Part shown: piece by piece, positions 34,082 through 42,985 of the stretch
Numbering within the stretch: position 1 is the first letter of the stretch
How the letters are laid out: each line of letters opens with the position of its first letter
From: Shewanella khirikhana
GTDB taxonomy: Bacteria > Pseudomonadota > Gammaproteobacteria > Enterobacterales > Shewanellaceae
DNA length: 64,000 nucleotides
NCBI RefSeq assembly: GCF_003957745.1
Contig: NZ_CP020373.1
Location: forward strand, 1,488,001 to 1,552,000
Direction of reading: 5' to 3'
Notes under the pieces: model-generated
What the model was told of the DNA's origin: nothing
Databases searched by the model: none
What the model saw: only the letters and a program-made list of their open reading frames with translations
Translations under genes and position numbers: made by a program

Positions 34082-36097
34082 TTATTTTGAAGGCAGCTTG
34101 TAGACATTCACGCCCCAGGGCGCGAGTTCTTTGCCATTGGCCTCGCTTCGCTGCGGCAGACTTAGCAGCAGCTGCGGCTCGGCCTTGGCGCCATTAACAT
34201 CGGCCTCGGGGCTTTTATCATTGCCATTTGCATGCGCCTTGGCCAGGAGTTCAATCTTGGCGAACGGATTGGCAGGATTAGCGATGTTGGTGACTTCTGA
34301 ATCAGAAAAGTTGGCCAAAATCAGATAGTCACCGCGGCGTATGCTCAGATAATTGTGGATGCTAACCTTGCCATTAACCATGTTTGCGCCTTGATGTGTC
34401 GTCAGTTGGGCACCCGGCGTGGCCTTTATGTTGGGCGCCAGCGCGAGCAGGGCGCGATAGTCAGCCCGCAGTGCCAGTTCCTGTGGCTGGCTGTGGCTGC
34501 CAAACCCGCCCCGGGGATCGGTTTTTAAGTACCTTGCCATGGCCGGTGCAGCCACATAATCGAAAATACTGGTGCGGCTTGGCTTACCAAATCCGCCGGT
34601 TTCACTGCCGTCTTCCCCGAGGGTTTGGCCGAAATACAGCATAAAGGGGCCGTCGGTCGCAAGCGTTGAAACCGCCAGTGCGGGCAAGGCTTTTTGCGCA
34701 TCACCGAGGAACTCGGGGCTGGCAATACGCTGCTCGTCGTGATTTTCCAGGAAATGCAGCATATGGGGCGCATAACGGCTTATTTCTCTGAGCCTCTGCT
34801 GGATGAGACCTATGGGCGCCTTACCCTGACTGACGGCCTTTAAGGTGTCGTACAGGCCGACCTTGTCGTACAGCAGATCTAACTTGCCAAAGCCGATGAA
34901 ATAGGGATACAGCTTGGGGTTGTACACTTCGGCAATCAGCAGTGCATCGCTGCGTTTGGCCTTGATGTCGCTGGCAAGGAAGCTCCAAAAGGCCACAGGT
35001 ACCATTTCTGCCATATCGAACCGAAAACCATCGACCCCTAAATCGAGCCAGAAACGGCTGATATCGCGCATCTTAAGCCAGGTATCGGGCAAATCGGTCT
35101 GGCGCGCCCAAAAGGCCTGATGCTGCGCAATTGGGGCGAAGGCAAGTGCGTCAGCCAGCGCCGGGAAGTGGGGGGTGCCATCTTGTGCCACACCATAGTT
35201 AAGCTTCACTGTTTCATACCAGTCATCTGGCTTGGGGGCGTTCAACCCTGGCTGGTTGGCCTGTTGCTGCTTGGCGCTTGAGCCATTGCCGGTCCATTTG
35301 GCTGGTTTTTCCGCAAAGCGGCCATCCTGAGCAGCGCCTACAGCGTCAAGGTTTGAGGCAGGTGGCCTGTTTGTGTCCTGGGGGACCAGAAAGTCGCTGC
35401 CGGGCACATAGTAAAAATTATTGTGTTTATCGAACACGACCGAGGTGATGTCCCGTGCGCCAAAGTCTTCAACGCCTTCGGGGGCGCTGATGGAGCGGTA
35501 ACGGCGCGCCACATGGTTGGGCACTATATCGATAATCACCTTAAGGCCTGCAGCGTGGGTGCGCTCAATCAGGGCTTTGAATTCATCCAGGCGTTTTGCA
35601 GGGTCGAGCGCCAGATCCGGATTGACGTTGTAGTAGTCGCGAATGGCGTAAGGTGAGCCAGCGATGCCCTTGACCACATCGGCATCGTCTTTATCTATGC
35701 CATAGGCGCTGTAGTCGGTGAGCGACGCATGGTGCAGCACCCCTGTGTACCACACGTGGGTCACACCCAAATCGGCGATATCGGCCAGCACGGAATCGTT
35801 GATATCGGCAAACTTGCCGCTGCCGTTTTCTTCGATGCTGCCCCAGGGCTTGTTGGTCAGATTTTGATTGCCAAACACCCGTGGCAGCAGCTGGTATATC
35901 AGCGGCGCCGGGGTTTGCAGGCTGTCGGGCGCGGTTGCCGCGCTGATATCTGAGTTCAGCTCCAGCTTCTCGGCGGCAAGGCTGTGAAGTGGCAGCAGGC
36001 CAGCAAGCGAAAGCAGCGGCGCTGCGATAGCCCTGATGCGTCGCTTAAACCGAAAAGGGCGTGCTGCATGGGCTGAGATGACGAAATCCATGGCCAT
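34082..36097 (-). CDS. Alpha-amylase, GH13, exported
   Basis: Glycoside hydrolase of 671 residues that cuts internal alpha-1,4 bonds. An N-terminal signal-like segment (IRAIAAPLLSLAGLLPLHSLAA) follows a basic lead, so it should be periplasmic or secreted. The TIM-barrel catalytic triad is present: nucleophile in DGFRFDMAEM, acid in LLIAEVYNPK, and ENHDEQR. The start codon overlaps the stop of the upstream GH13 gene, making them one unit. The ATG at 36091 is an alternative start. Confidence 0.9.
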   Translation of the reverse strand: MAMDFVISAHAARPFRFKRRIRAIAAPLLSLAGLLPLHSLAAEKLELNSDISAATAPDSLQTPAPLIYQLLPRVFGNQNLTNKPWGSIEENGSGKFADINDSVLADIADLGVTHVWYTGVLHHASLTDYSAYGIDKDDADVVKGIAGSPYAIRDYYNVNPDLALDPAKRLDEFKALIERTHAAGLKVIIDIVPNHVARRYRSISAPEGVEDFGARDITSVVFDKHNNFYYVPGSDFLVPQDTNRPPASNLDAVGAAQDGRFAEKPAKWTGNGSSAKQQQANQPGLNAPKPDDWYETVKLNYGVAQDGTPHFPALADALAFAPIAQHQAFWARQTDLPDTWLKMRDISRFWLDLGVDGFRFDMAEMVPVAFWSFLASDIKAKRSDALLIAEVYNPKLYPYFIGFGKLDLLYDKVGLYDTLKAVSQGKAPIGLIQQRLREISRYAPHMLHFLENHDEQRIASPEFLGDAQKALPALAVSTLATDGPFMLYFGQTLGEDGSETGGFGKPSRTSIFDYVAAPAMARYLKTDPRGGFGSHSQPQELALRADYRALLALAPNIKATPGAQLTTHQGANMVNGKVSIHNYLSIRRGDYLILANFSDSEVTNIANPANPFAKIELLAKAHANGNDKSPEADVNGAKAEPQLLLSLPQRSEANGKELAPWGVNVYKLPSK

Positions 36098-38106
36098 TAA
36101 AACTCCAGTAAGGTCACAGGGGCCGACACATCCAGTGTGGCCGGCAGGCTAAAGCGCTTATCTTGCAATACATCAGTCACCTCGCCGGCAATGGGCAGGA
36201 AATCGGCGAAGCGGTGCATATCCAGCGCTGTGGTCTCTTTGTTTTTATTGAAAATGACCATCAGGTTTTTACTGATGATTTCGGGCGCGTCGGACGCCGG
36301 ATTTTTGCCAGCAGCGTTTGCAGCCGTTGTGCTGTCAGACCCTTGATGGTGGGGAGCGAGGCGCAGCTGCACATAAATGCCATTTTCCGGCACAAAGTGT
36401 ACCAGTCTGCCCTTGTGGATAGCCTCGCTCGTTTTGCGGTAATGCAATAGGGCGCGGGTGAAGGCAAAGGCTTCTTTGGCCTCCGCAGCCATGGCGTTAA
36501 TCTCTTTTTGCCCAAAGGCTTGCTGTGTGAAACCCGGCATATCGGCGCGCACGGCGCCATCGTTGCGGCCCTCAACCGGACTTTGCATGGCAAACTCGGT
36601 GCCATAGAAAATCTGAGGTATCCGATTGGACAGCAGCACATAGGCAAGCGCCAGCTTGAACTTGTGCATGTCGCATCCAAGCAGGCTGTAAAGACGATTG
36701 GTATCGTGGTTGCCTTCAAACAGCACCAGATTTTGGGCACTGGGGTAGAGCTTGTCGTTGGCCAGAGCCTCGTAGAGCCGAATAAGGCCGCTGCCCCAGC
36801 TTTCGTCCTCATTTACCGCCTGCAGCAGGGTTTCGTAAAGGGGGAAATCCATCAGCCCCGGCAGTTCGCTGTCATAGCCATCCGGGTTTTGCTTTCCGGC
36901 CTGCCAGTAGCTGACCACCACAGGGTTACTGCTCCATTCTTCACCCACCATGTTCAACTTGGGGTATTCGGCGAGTACCGCATGGGAAAAGGCCTTCAAG
37001 AACGTTTTGTCTGAGTAAGACCAGGTGTCGATACGAAGGCCACTGAGACGGGCAGTTTCAATCCACCAGAGGGTGTTTTGGATAAGATATCGCGCCAGAT
37101 GCGGATTGCGCTGATTCAGATCGGGCATCGACTCCACAAACCAGCCATCGGCAAAGGCTGCGGCATCTGCGGGGGCAGCATAAGGGTCCTGAACTGCGGT
37201 GCGCCTGTGGCTGGTGTGCTGTGACTGGGGATTAACCCAATCGGCAAAGGGCAAGTCCTGCATCCAGGGGTGGCCTGAGCCGATGTGATTGAGCACCACA
37301 TCCATGATAAGTCCCATGCCAGCCTTGCTGGCATTGAGGCCAAGCGCTGCATAATCATCATTGCTGCCAAAGCGCGGATCGATTTGGTAGTGATTGGTGA
37401 TGGAATAGCCATGGTAAGAGTATTCGTTCTGGGCATTTTCCAGCAGTGGGTTTATCCAAAGCTGGGTGACCCCAAGGTCGTTAAGATAATCGAGTCTGCT
37501 CGCTATTCCGGCCAGATCGCCCCCGTGGCGGCCGCCATCAAAATCGGGCCTGGCGCGATCGGCATAGCCCGCCACATTGTCGTTACCGGTATCGCCGTTG
37601 GCGAACCTGTCCGGCGTGATGAGATAAATCACGTCCTTATTGGAATACCCCTGATGCGCCGGGCTTAAGTTACGTTCATCGAGGCGGTAGGGAAGGCTGA
37701 TGGTATCGCCCTGTTTGGCGATGTTCAGGGTGAAAGTGCCGGGCTGCGCTTTGGAGACATCCAGGGTCACAAACAGGTAGTTGGGGCTGTCGGCAGCTTG
37801 TGTGCTTACTATGCTTACGCCCAGGGCTTGGCCGCTGTTTTCAATACTGACCTGCGCGCCTTGCAGATTTTTACCCTGGAGCATCAGCTCAAGAGTGGGC
37901 GTTTGCATCCCAGCCCACCAGTTTGGCGGTGACACCTGGATTTGGCTGTTGCTCTGGAGTGCCTTGGGGGAGACGTCGAGCATTGGGGCGTCTTCGCAGG
38001 CGGATAACAGCAACAGCATCAGGCTGCTGACAACAAGGCGCCTTGGAAAGGTGACTGCGGACCTGGGGGCTAAGGTGCTGCCCGGGGAAAAACTAACGTT
38101 GACCAT
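36097..38106 (-). CDS. Cyclomaltodextrinase/neopullulanase-type GH13, lipoprotein
   Basis: GH13 enzyme of 669 residues with a lipoprotein signal (lipobox LLSAC near residue 36). An N-terminal beta-sandwich (APMLDVSPK to about residue 140) resembles the cyclomaltodextrinase N-domain, as in SusA-type enzymes. The catalytic domain starts DVIYLITPDRFANGD and keeps SGLRIDTWSYSDK, NMVGEEWSS and EGNHDTNR. It should act at the outer or periplasmic face on maltodextrins or pullulan. Thirteen nt separate it from the halogenase-like gene. Confidence 0.9.
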   Translation of the reverse strand: MVNVSFSPGSTLAPRSAVTFPRRLVVSSLMLLLLSACEDAPMLDVSPKALQSNSQIQVSPPNWWAGMQTPTLELMLQGKNLQGAQVSIENSGQALGVSIVSTQAADSPNYLFVTLDVSKAQPGTFTLNIAKQGDTISLPYRLDERNLSPAHQGYSNKDVIYLITPDRFANGDTGNDNVAGYADRARPDFDGGRHGGDLAGIASRLDYLNDLGVTQLWINPLLENAQNEYSYHGYSITNHYQIDPRFGSNDDYAALGLNASKAGMGLIMDVVLNHIGSGHPWMQDLPFADWVNPQSQHTSHRRTAVQDPYAAPADAAAFADGWFVESMPDLNQRNPHLARYLIQNTLWWIETARLSGLRIDTWSYSDKTFLKAFSHAVLAEYPKLNMVGEEWSSNPVVVSYWQAGKQNPDGYDSELPGLMDFPLYETLLQAVNEDESWGSGLIRLYEALANDKLYPSAQNLVLFEGNHDTNRLYSLLGCDMHKFKLALAYVLLSNRIPQIFYGTEFAMQSPVEGRNDGAVRADMPGFTQQAFGQKEINAMAAEAKEAFAFTRALLHYRKTSEAIHKGRLVHFVPENGIYVQLRLAPHHQGSDSTTAANAAGKNPASDAPEIISKNLMVIFNKNKETTALDMHRFADFLPIAGEVTDVLQDKRFSLPATLDVSAPVTLLEF

Positions 38107-38119
38107 AATTCATATCCTT

Positions 38120-39649
38120 TCAGCGAGACAGTTTAGCTAAAAACTCACTGTGAAGTGGTAGCGATGAGAGCGCGCGCTGCTGAATTTTATGTATATTTTC
38201 AAGATATTCGGCAAGCTCAGGCCCCGGCACTGTATCAGCTATCGGGGCGTGGCTTATCGGTACCAATCCTTGCCCCAACAGCACCTGTTGCCAGGCAAGG
38301 GCAGAGAAGAGTTCATCCGAGTGGCGCTCCAGGCTGCCGTTTTCGGCAAAAAGCGCCATCCGGCGGGCCAGGCTTTCGGGCAATGTCAGCGCCGCCCGGG
38401 CGCGCCAGAAGGGCTCATCCCGCCGGTTCAGCACATAGTGAAGCAGGATAAAGTCCCGAATTTCTTCAAATTCTTGCTGTGATGCGCGATTAAAGCCGTC
38501 GCGGCTGGCCTTGAAATCACTGCTGGCGGGGAAGAAGCGCACCAACTGCAGCAGCGCCGATTGCACCAGATGGATGCTGGTGCTCTCCAGCGGCTCCAGA
38601 AAGCCGCTGGACAGGCCAATGGCGACACAGTTACCGGCCCACTGCTGTTTACGCCTGCCGGTGGTAAAACGGATGCGCCTTGGCTCGCCAAGTGGCTTGC
38701 CATCCAGGCTTGCAAGCAGCCTGGCTTCGGCCTCATCGTCTGAGATGAACTCGCTGGAGTAGACTACGCCATTGCCGGTGCGATGATTGAGCGGGATCCG
38801 CCAGCGCCAGCCAGCTTCAAAGGCAATTGATTGGGTGTAAGGGGTCAGTGGCTCGGTGCGCTCAGAAGGCACGGCTATGGCGCGGTTGCAGGGCAGCAGC
38901 GCGCTATAGTCATCAAAACCTGCACCCAGCGCCTCTTCAATCAGCAGCGCCTTCATGCCGGAGCAATCGATGTAAAAATCGGCGCTGAGCACCTCACCGT
39001 TTGTTAAGCTGACCGAGGCGATGCGCCGCTCGTGATGGCTGTGCTCAAGATCCACCGAGGCGATATGACCCTCGATGTGGGTCACGCCGCGCGCCGTGCT
39101 GTAGTCCTTAAGGAAGGCGCCATAGAGCCCGGCATCAAAGTGGTAGGCGTGGGTGAGGCCGGAAAGCGGCGTGCCATGAATCTGCGCCATTGGCGCGAAG
39201 CGATTGGCCTTGGCGGCCTGGCTGTTGAGTGAGTAGCGCCAGAAGTCGCTCGCCGGGTTGGCACTATTGCCGGTATCGCCACTGCCAAGAAAGCGTTTCA
39301 GCCACAGCTGATGAAAGGGGATAAGCCCCAGATCTTTGCCCATGGCGCCAAAGGCATGCATGTAGCAGCTGTGTTTGTCGCCCCAGCCCTGAAATTCGAT
39401 CCCCAGCTTGATGCTGCCCTGGGTGTGGCGCAAAAACTCGGCTTCGTCGATGCCAAGGGCCTGATTAAACAGCGTCAGCGGCGGAATGCTCGCCTCGCCA
39501 ACCCCAATGGTGCCGACTTCGCTGGACTCCACCAGGGTGATTGCAAGCCTGCCTTTAAAAACTCTGGCCAGCAGGGCGGCGCTCATCCAGCCGGCGCTGC
39601 CTCCACCAACAATCAGTACCGAGGTAATGGCGCTGTGCTTTTCTGTCAT
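38120..39649 (-). CDS. Flavin-dependent tryptophan-halogenase family protein
   Basis: FAD protein of 509 residues, read from MTEKHSAITS. It has the FAD-binding GGGSAGW motif near residue 15 and the halogenase-type WxWxIP motif (GWRWRIPL near residue 280), plus GVGEASIPP. It is set between a TonB receptor and amylases, a position seen for such genes in other marine and plant-associated Proteobacteria. Whether it halogenates a free or protein-bound substrate is not known. Confidence 0.86.
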   Translation of the reverse strand: MTEKHSAITSVLIVGGGSAGWMSAALLARVFKGRLAITLVESSEVGTIGVGEASIPPLTLFNQALGIDEAEFLRHTQGSIKLGIEFQGWGDKHSCYMHAFGAMGKDLGLIPFHQLWLKRFLGSGDTGNSANPASDFWRYSLNSQAAKANRFAPMAQIHGTPLSGLTHAYHFDAGLYGAFLKDYSTARGVTHIEGHIASVDLEHSHHERRIASVSLTNGEVLSADFYIDCSGMKALLIEEALGAGFDDYSALLPCNRAIAVPSERTEPLTPYTQSIAFEAGWRWRIPLNHRTGNGVVYSSEFISDDEAEARLLASLDGKPLGEPRRIRFTTGRRKQQWAGNCVAIGLSSGFLEPLESTSIHLVQSALLQLVRFFPASSDFKASRDGFNRASQQEFEEIRDFILLHYVLNRRDEPFWRARAALTLPESLARRMALFAENGSLERHSDELFSALAWQQVLLGQGLVPISHAPIADTVPGPELAEYLENIHKIQQRALSSLPLHSEFLAKLSR

Positions 39650-39707
39650 CTGCTTTCCCCCTTGCAGCCATCGCAATGTTAACTGAACGTTATCAGGCAA
39701 TGGCGGA

Positions 39708-39738
39708 TAAAAAAATGCCCTCACCGAAGGCGAGGGCA
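39708..39738 (-). terminator. Intrinsic terminator after the TonB receptor
   Basis: On the minus strand TGCCCTCGCC and GGTGAGGGCA pair around TTC, followed by TTTTTTTA. It may reduce read-through into the halogenase and amylase genes. Confidence 0.85.
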
Positions 39739-39756
39739 ATCAGGGAGCCGCGTGGC

Positions 39757-42483
39757 TTAGAACTTGTAGTTCACGCCCAGCATAAAGTTGCGGCCATAGT
39801 TCTGGTAATCACGCACGAAGCGCTTGTCATCGCCGAAGTAGGAGATGAACGGCTCGTTGGTGAGGTTGTTTACCTGCAGCAGCACAGACAGGCCGTACAG
39901 TGCATCGATACCACTCTCAGAGAAGTCGTAACCAATCTGCGCGTCCACTACGGTTTCGGCCATGATGTTCACGTTTTCGCGCTGCAGACTGATCTTGGTC
40001 ACTTCACCGAGGAAGTCTGAGCGGTAGCGTGAGCTGACTCGTGCCTGGAAGCCACTGTTTTCATAGTACATGGTGGCGTTGAAGGTCTTCTCAGACAGGC
40101 CGGGCAGTGTGGTTGGCTCTGAATCGGCGGTTTCTTTCACCTCGCTTTCGTTGTAGGTACCGCTCAGGTACACACCGAAGCCTTCCATTGCCGGGGCAAA
40201 GTAGCCGAAGTCCAGCTGCACAGTGGCTTCGATACCGCGGATATAGCCGCCGTTACCGTTTTGAGGCTGGGTAACGTTACCGATTGGGTTGCCTGGTACG
40301 TCAGGGAAGACTTCACCGAAGTTGAAGTTGCTTTGCTGATCGAAAATGTAGTTTTCCAGATCCTTGTAGAACATGGCCACCGAGAAGTAACCCTGATCGG
40401 CAAAGTAGTTCTCGTAGCTGATGTCGTACTGGCGGGCCAGCCAAGGACGCAGCATAGGGTTACCGGCGCCGCCGCTCCAGTTCACGCCATCGGTTGGATT
40501 GGCGTTGTAGCTGAAGTTGACGTTGGCATTCATCTTGTCCATGCGGGCACGGGTCAGGGTACGGGCGGCCGCAAGGCGCACCACCTGATCTTCGGCCACT
40601 TCCAGAGTCAGGTTCATGCTTGGCAGCCACTCAAGGTAGCTGTCGCCGGCATTGATTGGGGTTTTCACCACTGAGCCTGAATCAACAGTTGCCACTGTGC
40701 CGTCGGAGCTCTGATCGGTGTGCACTGCCTGCACCCCGAAGTTACCGGTCAGCGGCAGACCGCCGATTTCGGTTTCCATGTTGGCCATCACGAAGGCGGT
40801 GGTGACTTCTTCGTACACCTTCCAGGAGTTGGTGGCGCGGCTCAAGTCCACGGTATCGGCGTTGGTTTCGATGTAGTTGCCATCGTTGTAGAACGCCAGT
40901 GAGTCGTAGCTCAGCATGTCACCCATGCCGAAGAATTCCAGCGAGGTTGGGTCCAGCAGGTACTTTTCAGGCACAGTGAGCATGTCTGGGTACTGTTTCA
41001 GGGTGAGGTAGAAGCCCTGATCCAGCTTGCTCTTTTCACGTTCGGTGTAGTTTACGCCAAACTCGATGCTGCGCACGGCGCCGTCATCGAAGGTGTATTC
41101 GGCGGCAAGACGTATCGATTTCAGTTCATCATCGATTTCTGGCTTGTTGATAAAGCCGTCCTGACTGTCGGTGCCGATGGGGTTACCCCAGCTGAAGGCG
41201 CCGCCCAGCTTGATCAGCGCCGGATCGGCGTAATCCAGATTGTGGCTGAACTGATAACGGCCATCGCCATCGTACATGAAGCCCAGGGTATCGGTGGCGC
41301 CATTGCCATTACCACGGCCAGTGCCGCTGTAGCTTTCCATACCTATGTCGGTACGGCTGGCACGGGAGAGGGCGATATCGGCTTCAACTGCCCAGTTGTT
41401 GTTGATTTGATACTGGTTATTCCAACCGATAGACAGGGCATCGGCGTCGCGGGTGTTAACGTCGTTACGTACAACCACACCGGCATCGTTGATAACGCCT
41501 TCGGTTACCAGACCATCGGCAGAGGTGGTGGCGGTGATGCCGGTGTTACCCCAGCCTGCACCCCACTGACCGGGAATTTCGATACCGCGCAGCAGCTGCT
41601 GATCTTTAAATTTGGAATAGTAGAGGTCGAACAGGCTGTGGAACTTATCGTTTGGTTGATACTCAACCACGGCCAGTACACCGTCACGCTCGAGTTCGCT
41701 TGAGCGTACGAATGGCTTGGCGCCGCCCAGTACTTTGGGGTTGTTGGCATCATAGTCCAGCTCTGGGTAACCCCAGGCCTGCCAGCGCTCTTCCTGGTTG
41801 GGTGAACTCATGCGGGCATAACCCACGGCTACACCCAAGGTGTCGTCCAGGAACTGATCCACATAAGAGAAGTTGAAGCGGTAGCCCTTGTCGGTGCTGT
41901 CGCTGTTAAGGGCGCCCAAATCGTTATATTCACCACGGGCACCGACGACGAATGTCTGTTCGCCATGGGCGAGGGGACTGATGGTACGCATATCGACGGT
42001 ACCACCAATGGACTGCGCCATCAGGGTTGCATCCGGGGTCTTGTAGACCACCACCTGATCGAGCAGTTCTGAAGGATATTGGTCAAATTCAACGCCACGG
42101 TTGTCGTTTACCGACGCTTGTTCACGGCCATTAAGAGTCGCTGTGGTGAAATCCGGGCCCAGACCGCGGATAGAAATCACGTTGGCGCGGCCATCGAGAC
42201 GCTGAGCGGCAACGCCGGGCAGGCGGGCCAGAGATTCAGCGATACTCACATCCGGCAGCTTACCGATATCTTCGCTGGAAATGGCTTCCACCACAGAGGA
42301 GTTGGCCATTTTGGTGGCCTGGGACTCTTGCAGTGAGCGGCGGATACCTGTTACCTGGATGACCTCAATCGGCTCTTCATTGGCAGTTTGTGTCTTGGCA
42401 GCTTCTTCGGCGCCATAGCTTGACATGCTTGCGCCGGCGGCAATAAGCGCCAGGGTGAGCACACTTGGTTTAAATTGCATCAT
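39757..42483 (-). CDS. TonB-dependent receptor, probable maltodextrin uptake
   Basis: Outer-membrane transporter of 908 residues. Signal peptide (LTLALIAAGASMSSYGA), TonB box-like stretch EPIEVIQVTGIRRSLQ, plug domain (AISSEDIGKLPDVSIAESLA, RGLGPDFTTATLNGREQ) and a long beta-barrel ending in NYKF with terminal Phe. The plug is of the saccharide-type family found with MalA receptors. A gene order with halogenase and amylases, plus operators in the promoter region, supports maltodextrin as substrate. Confidence 0.92.
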   Translation of the reverse strand: MMQFKPSVLTLALIAAGASMSSYGAEEAAKTQTANEEPIEVIQVTGIRRSLQESQATKMANSSVVEAISSEDIGKLPDVSIAESLARLPGVAAQRLDGRANVISIRGLGPDFTTATLNGREQASVNDNRGVEFDQYPSELLDQVVVYKTPDATLMAQSIGGTVDMRTISPLAHGEQTFVVGARGEYNDLGALNSDSTDKGYRFNFSYVDQFLDDTLGVAVGYARMSSPNQEERWQAWGYPELDYDANNPKVLGGAKPFVRSSELERDGVLAVVEYQPNDKFHSLFDLYYSKFKDQQLLRGIEIPGQWGAGWGNTGITATTSADGLVTEGVINDAGVVVRNDVNTRDADALSIGWNNQYQINNNWAVEADIALSRASRTDIGMESYSGTGRGNGNGATDTLGFMYDGDGRYQFSHNLDYADPALIKLGGAFSWGNPIGTDSQDGFINKPEIDDELKSIRLAAEYTFDDGAVRSIEFGVNYTEREKSKLDQGFYLTLKQYPDMLTVPEKYLLDPTSLEFFGMGDMLSYDSLAFYNDGNYIETNADTVDLSRATNSWKVYEEVTTAFVMANMETEIGGLPLTGNFGVQAVHTDQSSDGTVATVDSGSVVKTPINAGDSYLEWLPSMNLTLEVAEDQVVRLAAARTLTRARMDKMNANVNFSYNANPTDGVNWSGGAGNPMLRPWLARQYDISYENYFADQGYFSVAMFYKDLENYIFDQQSNFNFGEVFPDVPGNPIGNVTQPQNGNGGYIRGIEATVQLDFGYFAPAMEGFGVYLSGTYNESEVKETADSEPTTLPGLSEKTFNATMYYENSGFQARVSSRYRSDFLGEVTKISLQRENVNIMAETVVDAQIGYDFSESGIDALYGLSVLLQVNNLTNEPFISYFGDDKRFVRDYQNYGRNFMLGVNYKF

Positions 42484-42672
42484 TCATCTTTCCCCTTTGT
42501 GTCGCCGGGCCTAGGGTGCCTGCGAACCTGAAGTGTTGGGACAACAGTCTTTGTTTATTGGTGTTATTGGGCATCCAAGCACTTAATTGACTGCATAAGA
42601 GCTGTTTTTATGACCAACATGTTGCGCAACGGTGAAGATACTACTCCCGCCTTATTTGGCTTCACAACCGAG

Positions 42673-42686
42673 TGCATACGTATTCA
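42673..42686. promoter_or_regulatory. LacI-type (MalR-like) operator, receptor side
   Basis: TGCATACGTATTCA, one mismatch from the perfect palindrome. It lies 190 nt upstream of the TonB receptor start. Confidence 0.75.
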
Positions 42687-42822
42687 AAGACTGCCCCCGG
42701 GGTTAGCCACTGCATCAAGGGGCTGGTCTCAACAAGCGATTAACAAATCGCCTGATGTCTAACATGATGATAATTATAGATTAATAATGTCAGGTTTGCT
42801 GTGGCCGTACGCATCGATACTG

Positions 42823-42836
42823 TGCATACGTATGCA
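42823..42836. promoter_or_regulatory. LacI-type (MalR-like) operator, alpha-glucosidase side
   Basis: TGCATACGTATGCA, a perfect 14-bp palindrome 150 nt upstream of the GH13 start. Confidence 0.82.
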
Positions 42837-42985
42837 GGTGTATTGCTGGGGGTTTTGCTTGTCACGTATCCTCCATGCAACATGAAACCGAGTCAGCCAC
42901 GCTTACCAAAAGGCAACAATCGGCCAACAGGCAAGTGGGGTAAAAGCCGTAAGGGCTTCAATAAGAAGAAAGAAAAGGGGCGAGA

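Larger units (their letters stand above)
42484..42985. promoter_or_regulatory. Divergent regulatory region of the maltodextrin genes
   Basis: About 500 nt between the TonB receptor (leftward) and the GH13 alpha-glucosidase (rightward). It contains two LacI-type operators, at 42673 and 42823, 150 nt apart centre to centre, and AT-rich stretches. The spacing would allow looping. No gene is supported here. Confidence 0.75.
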
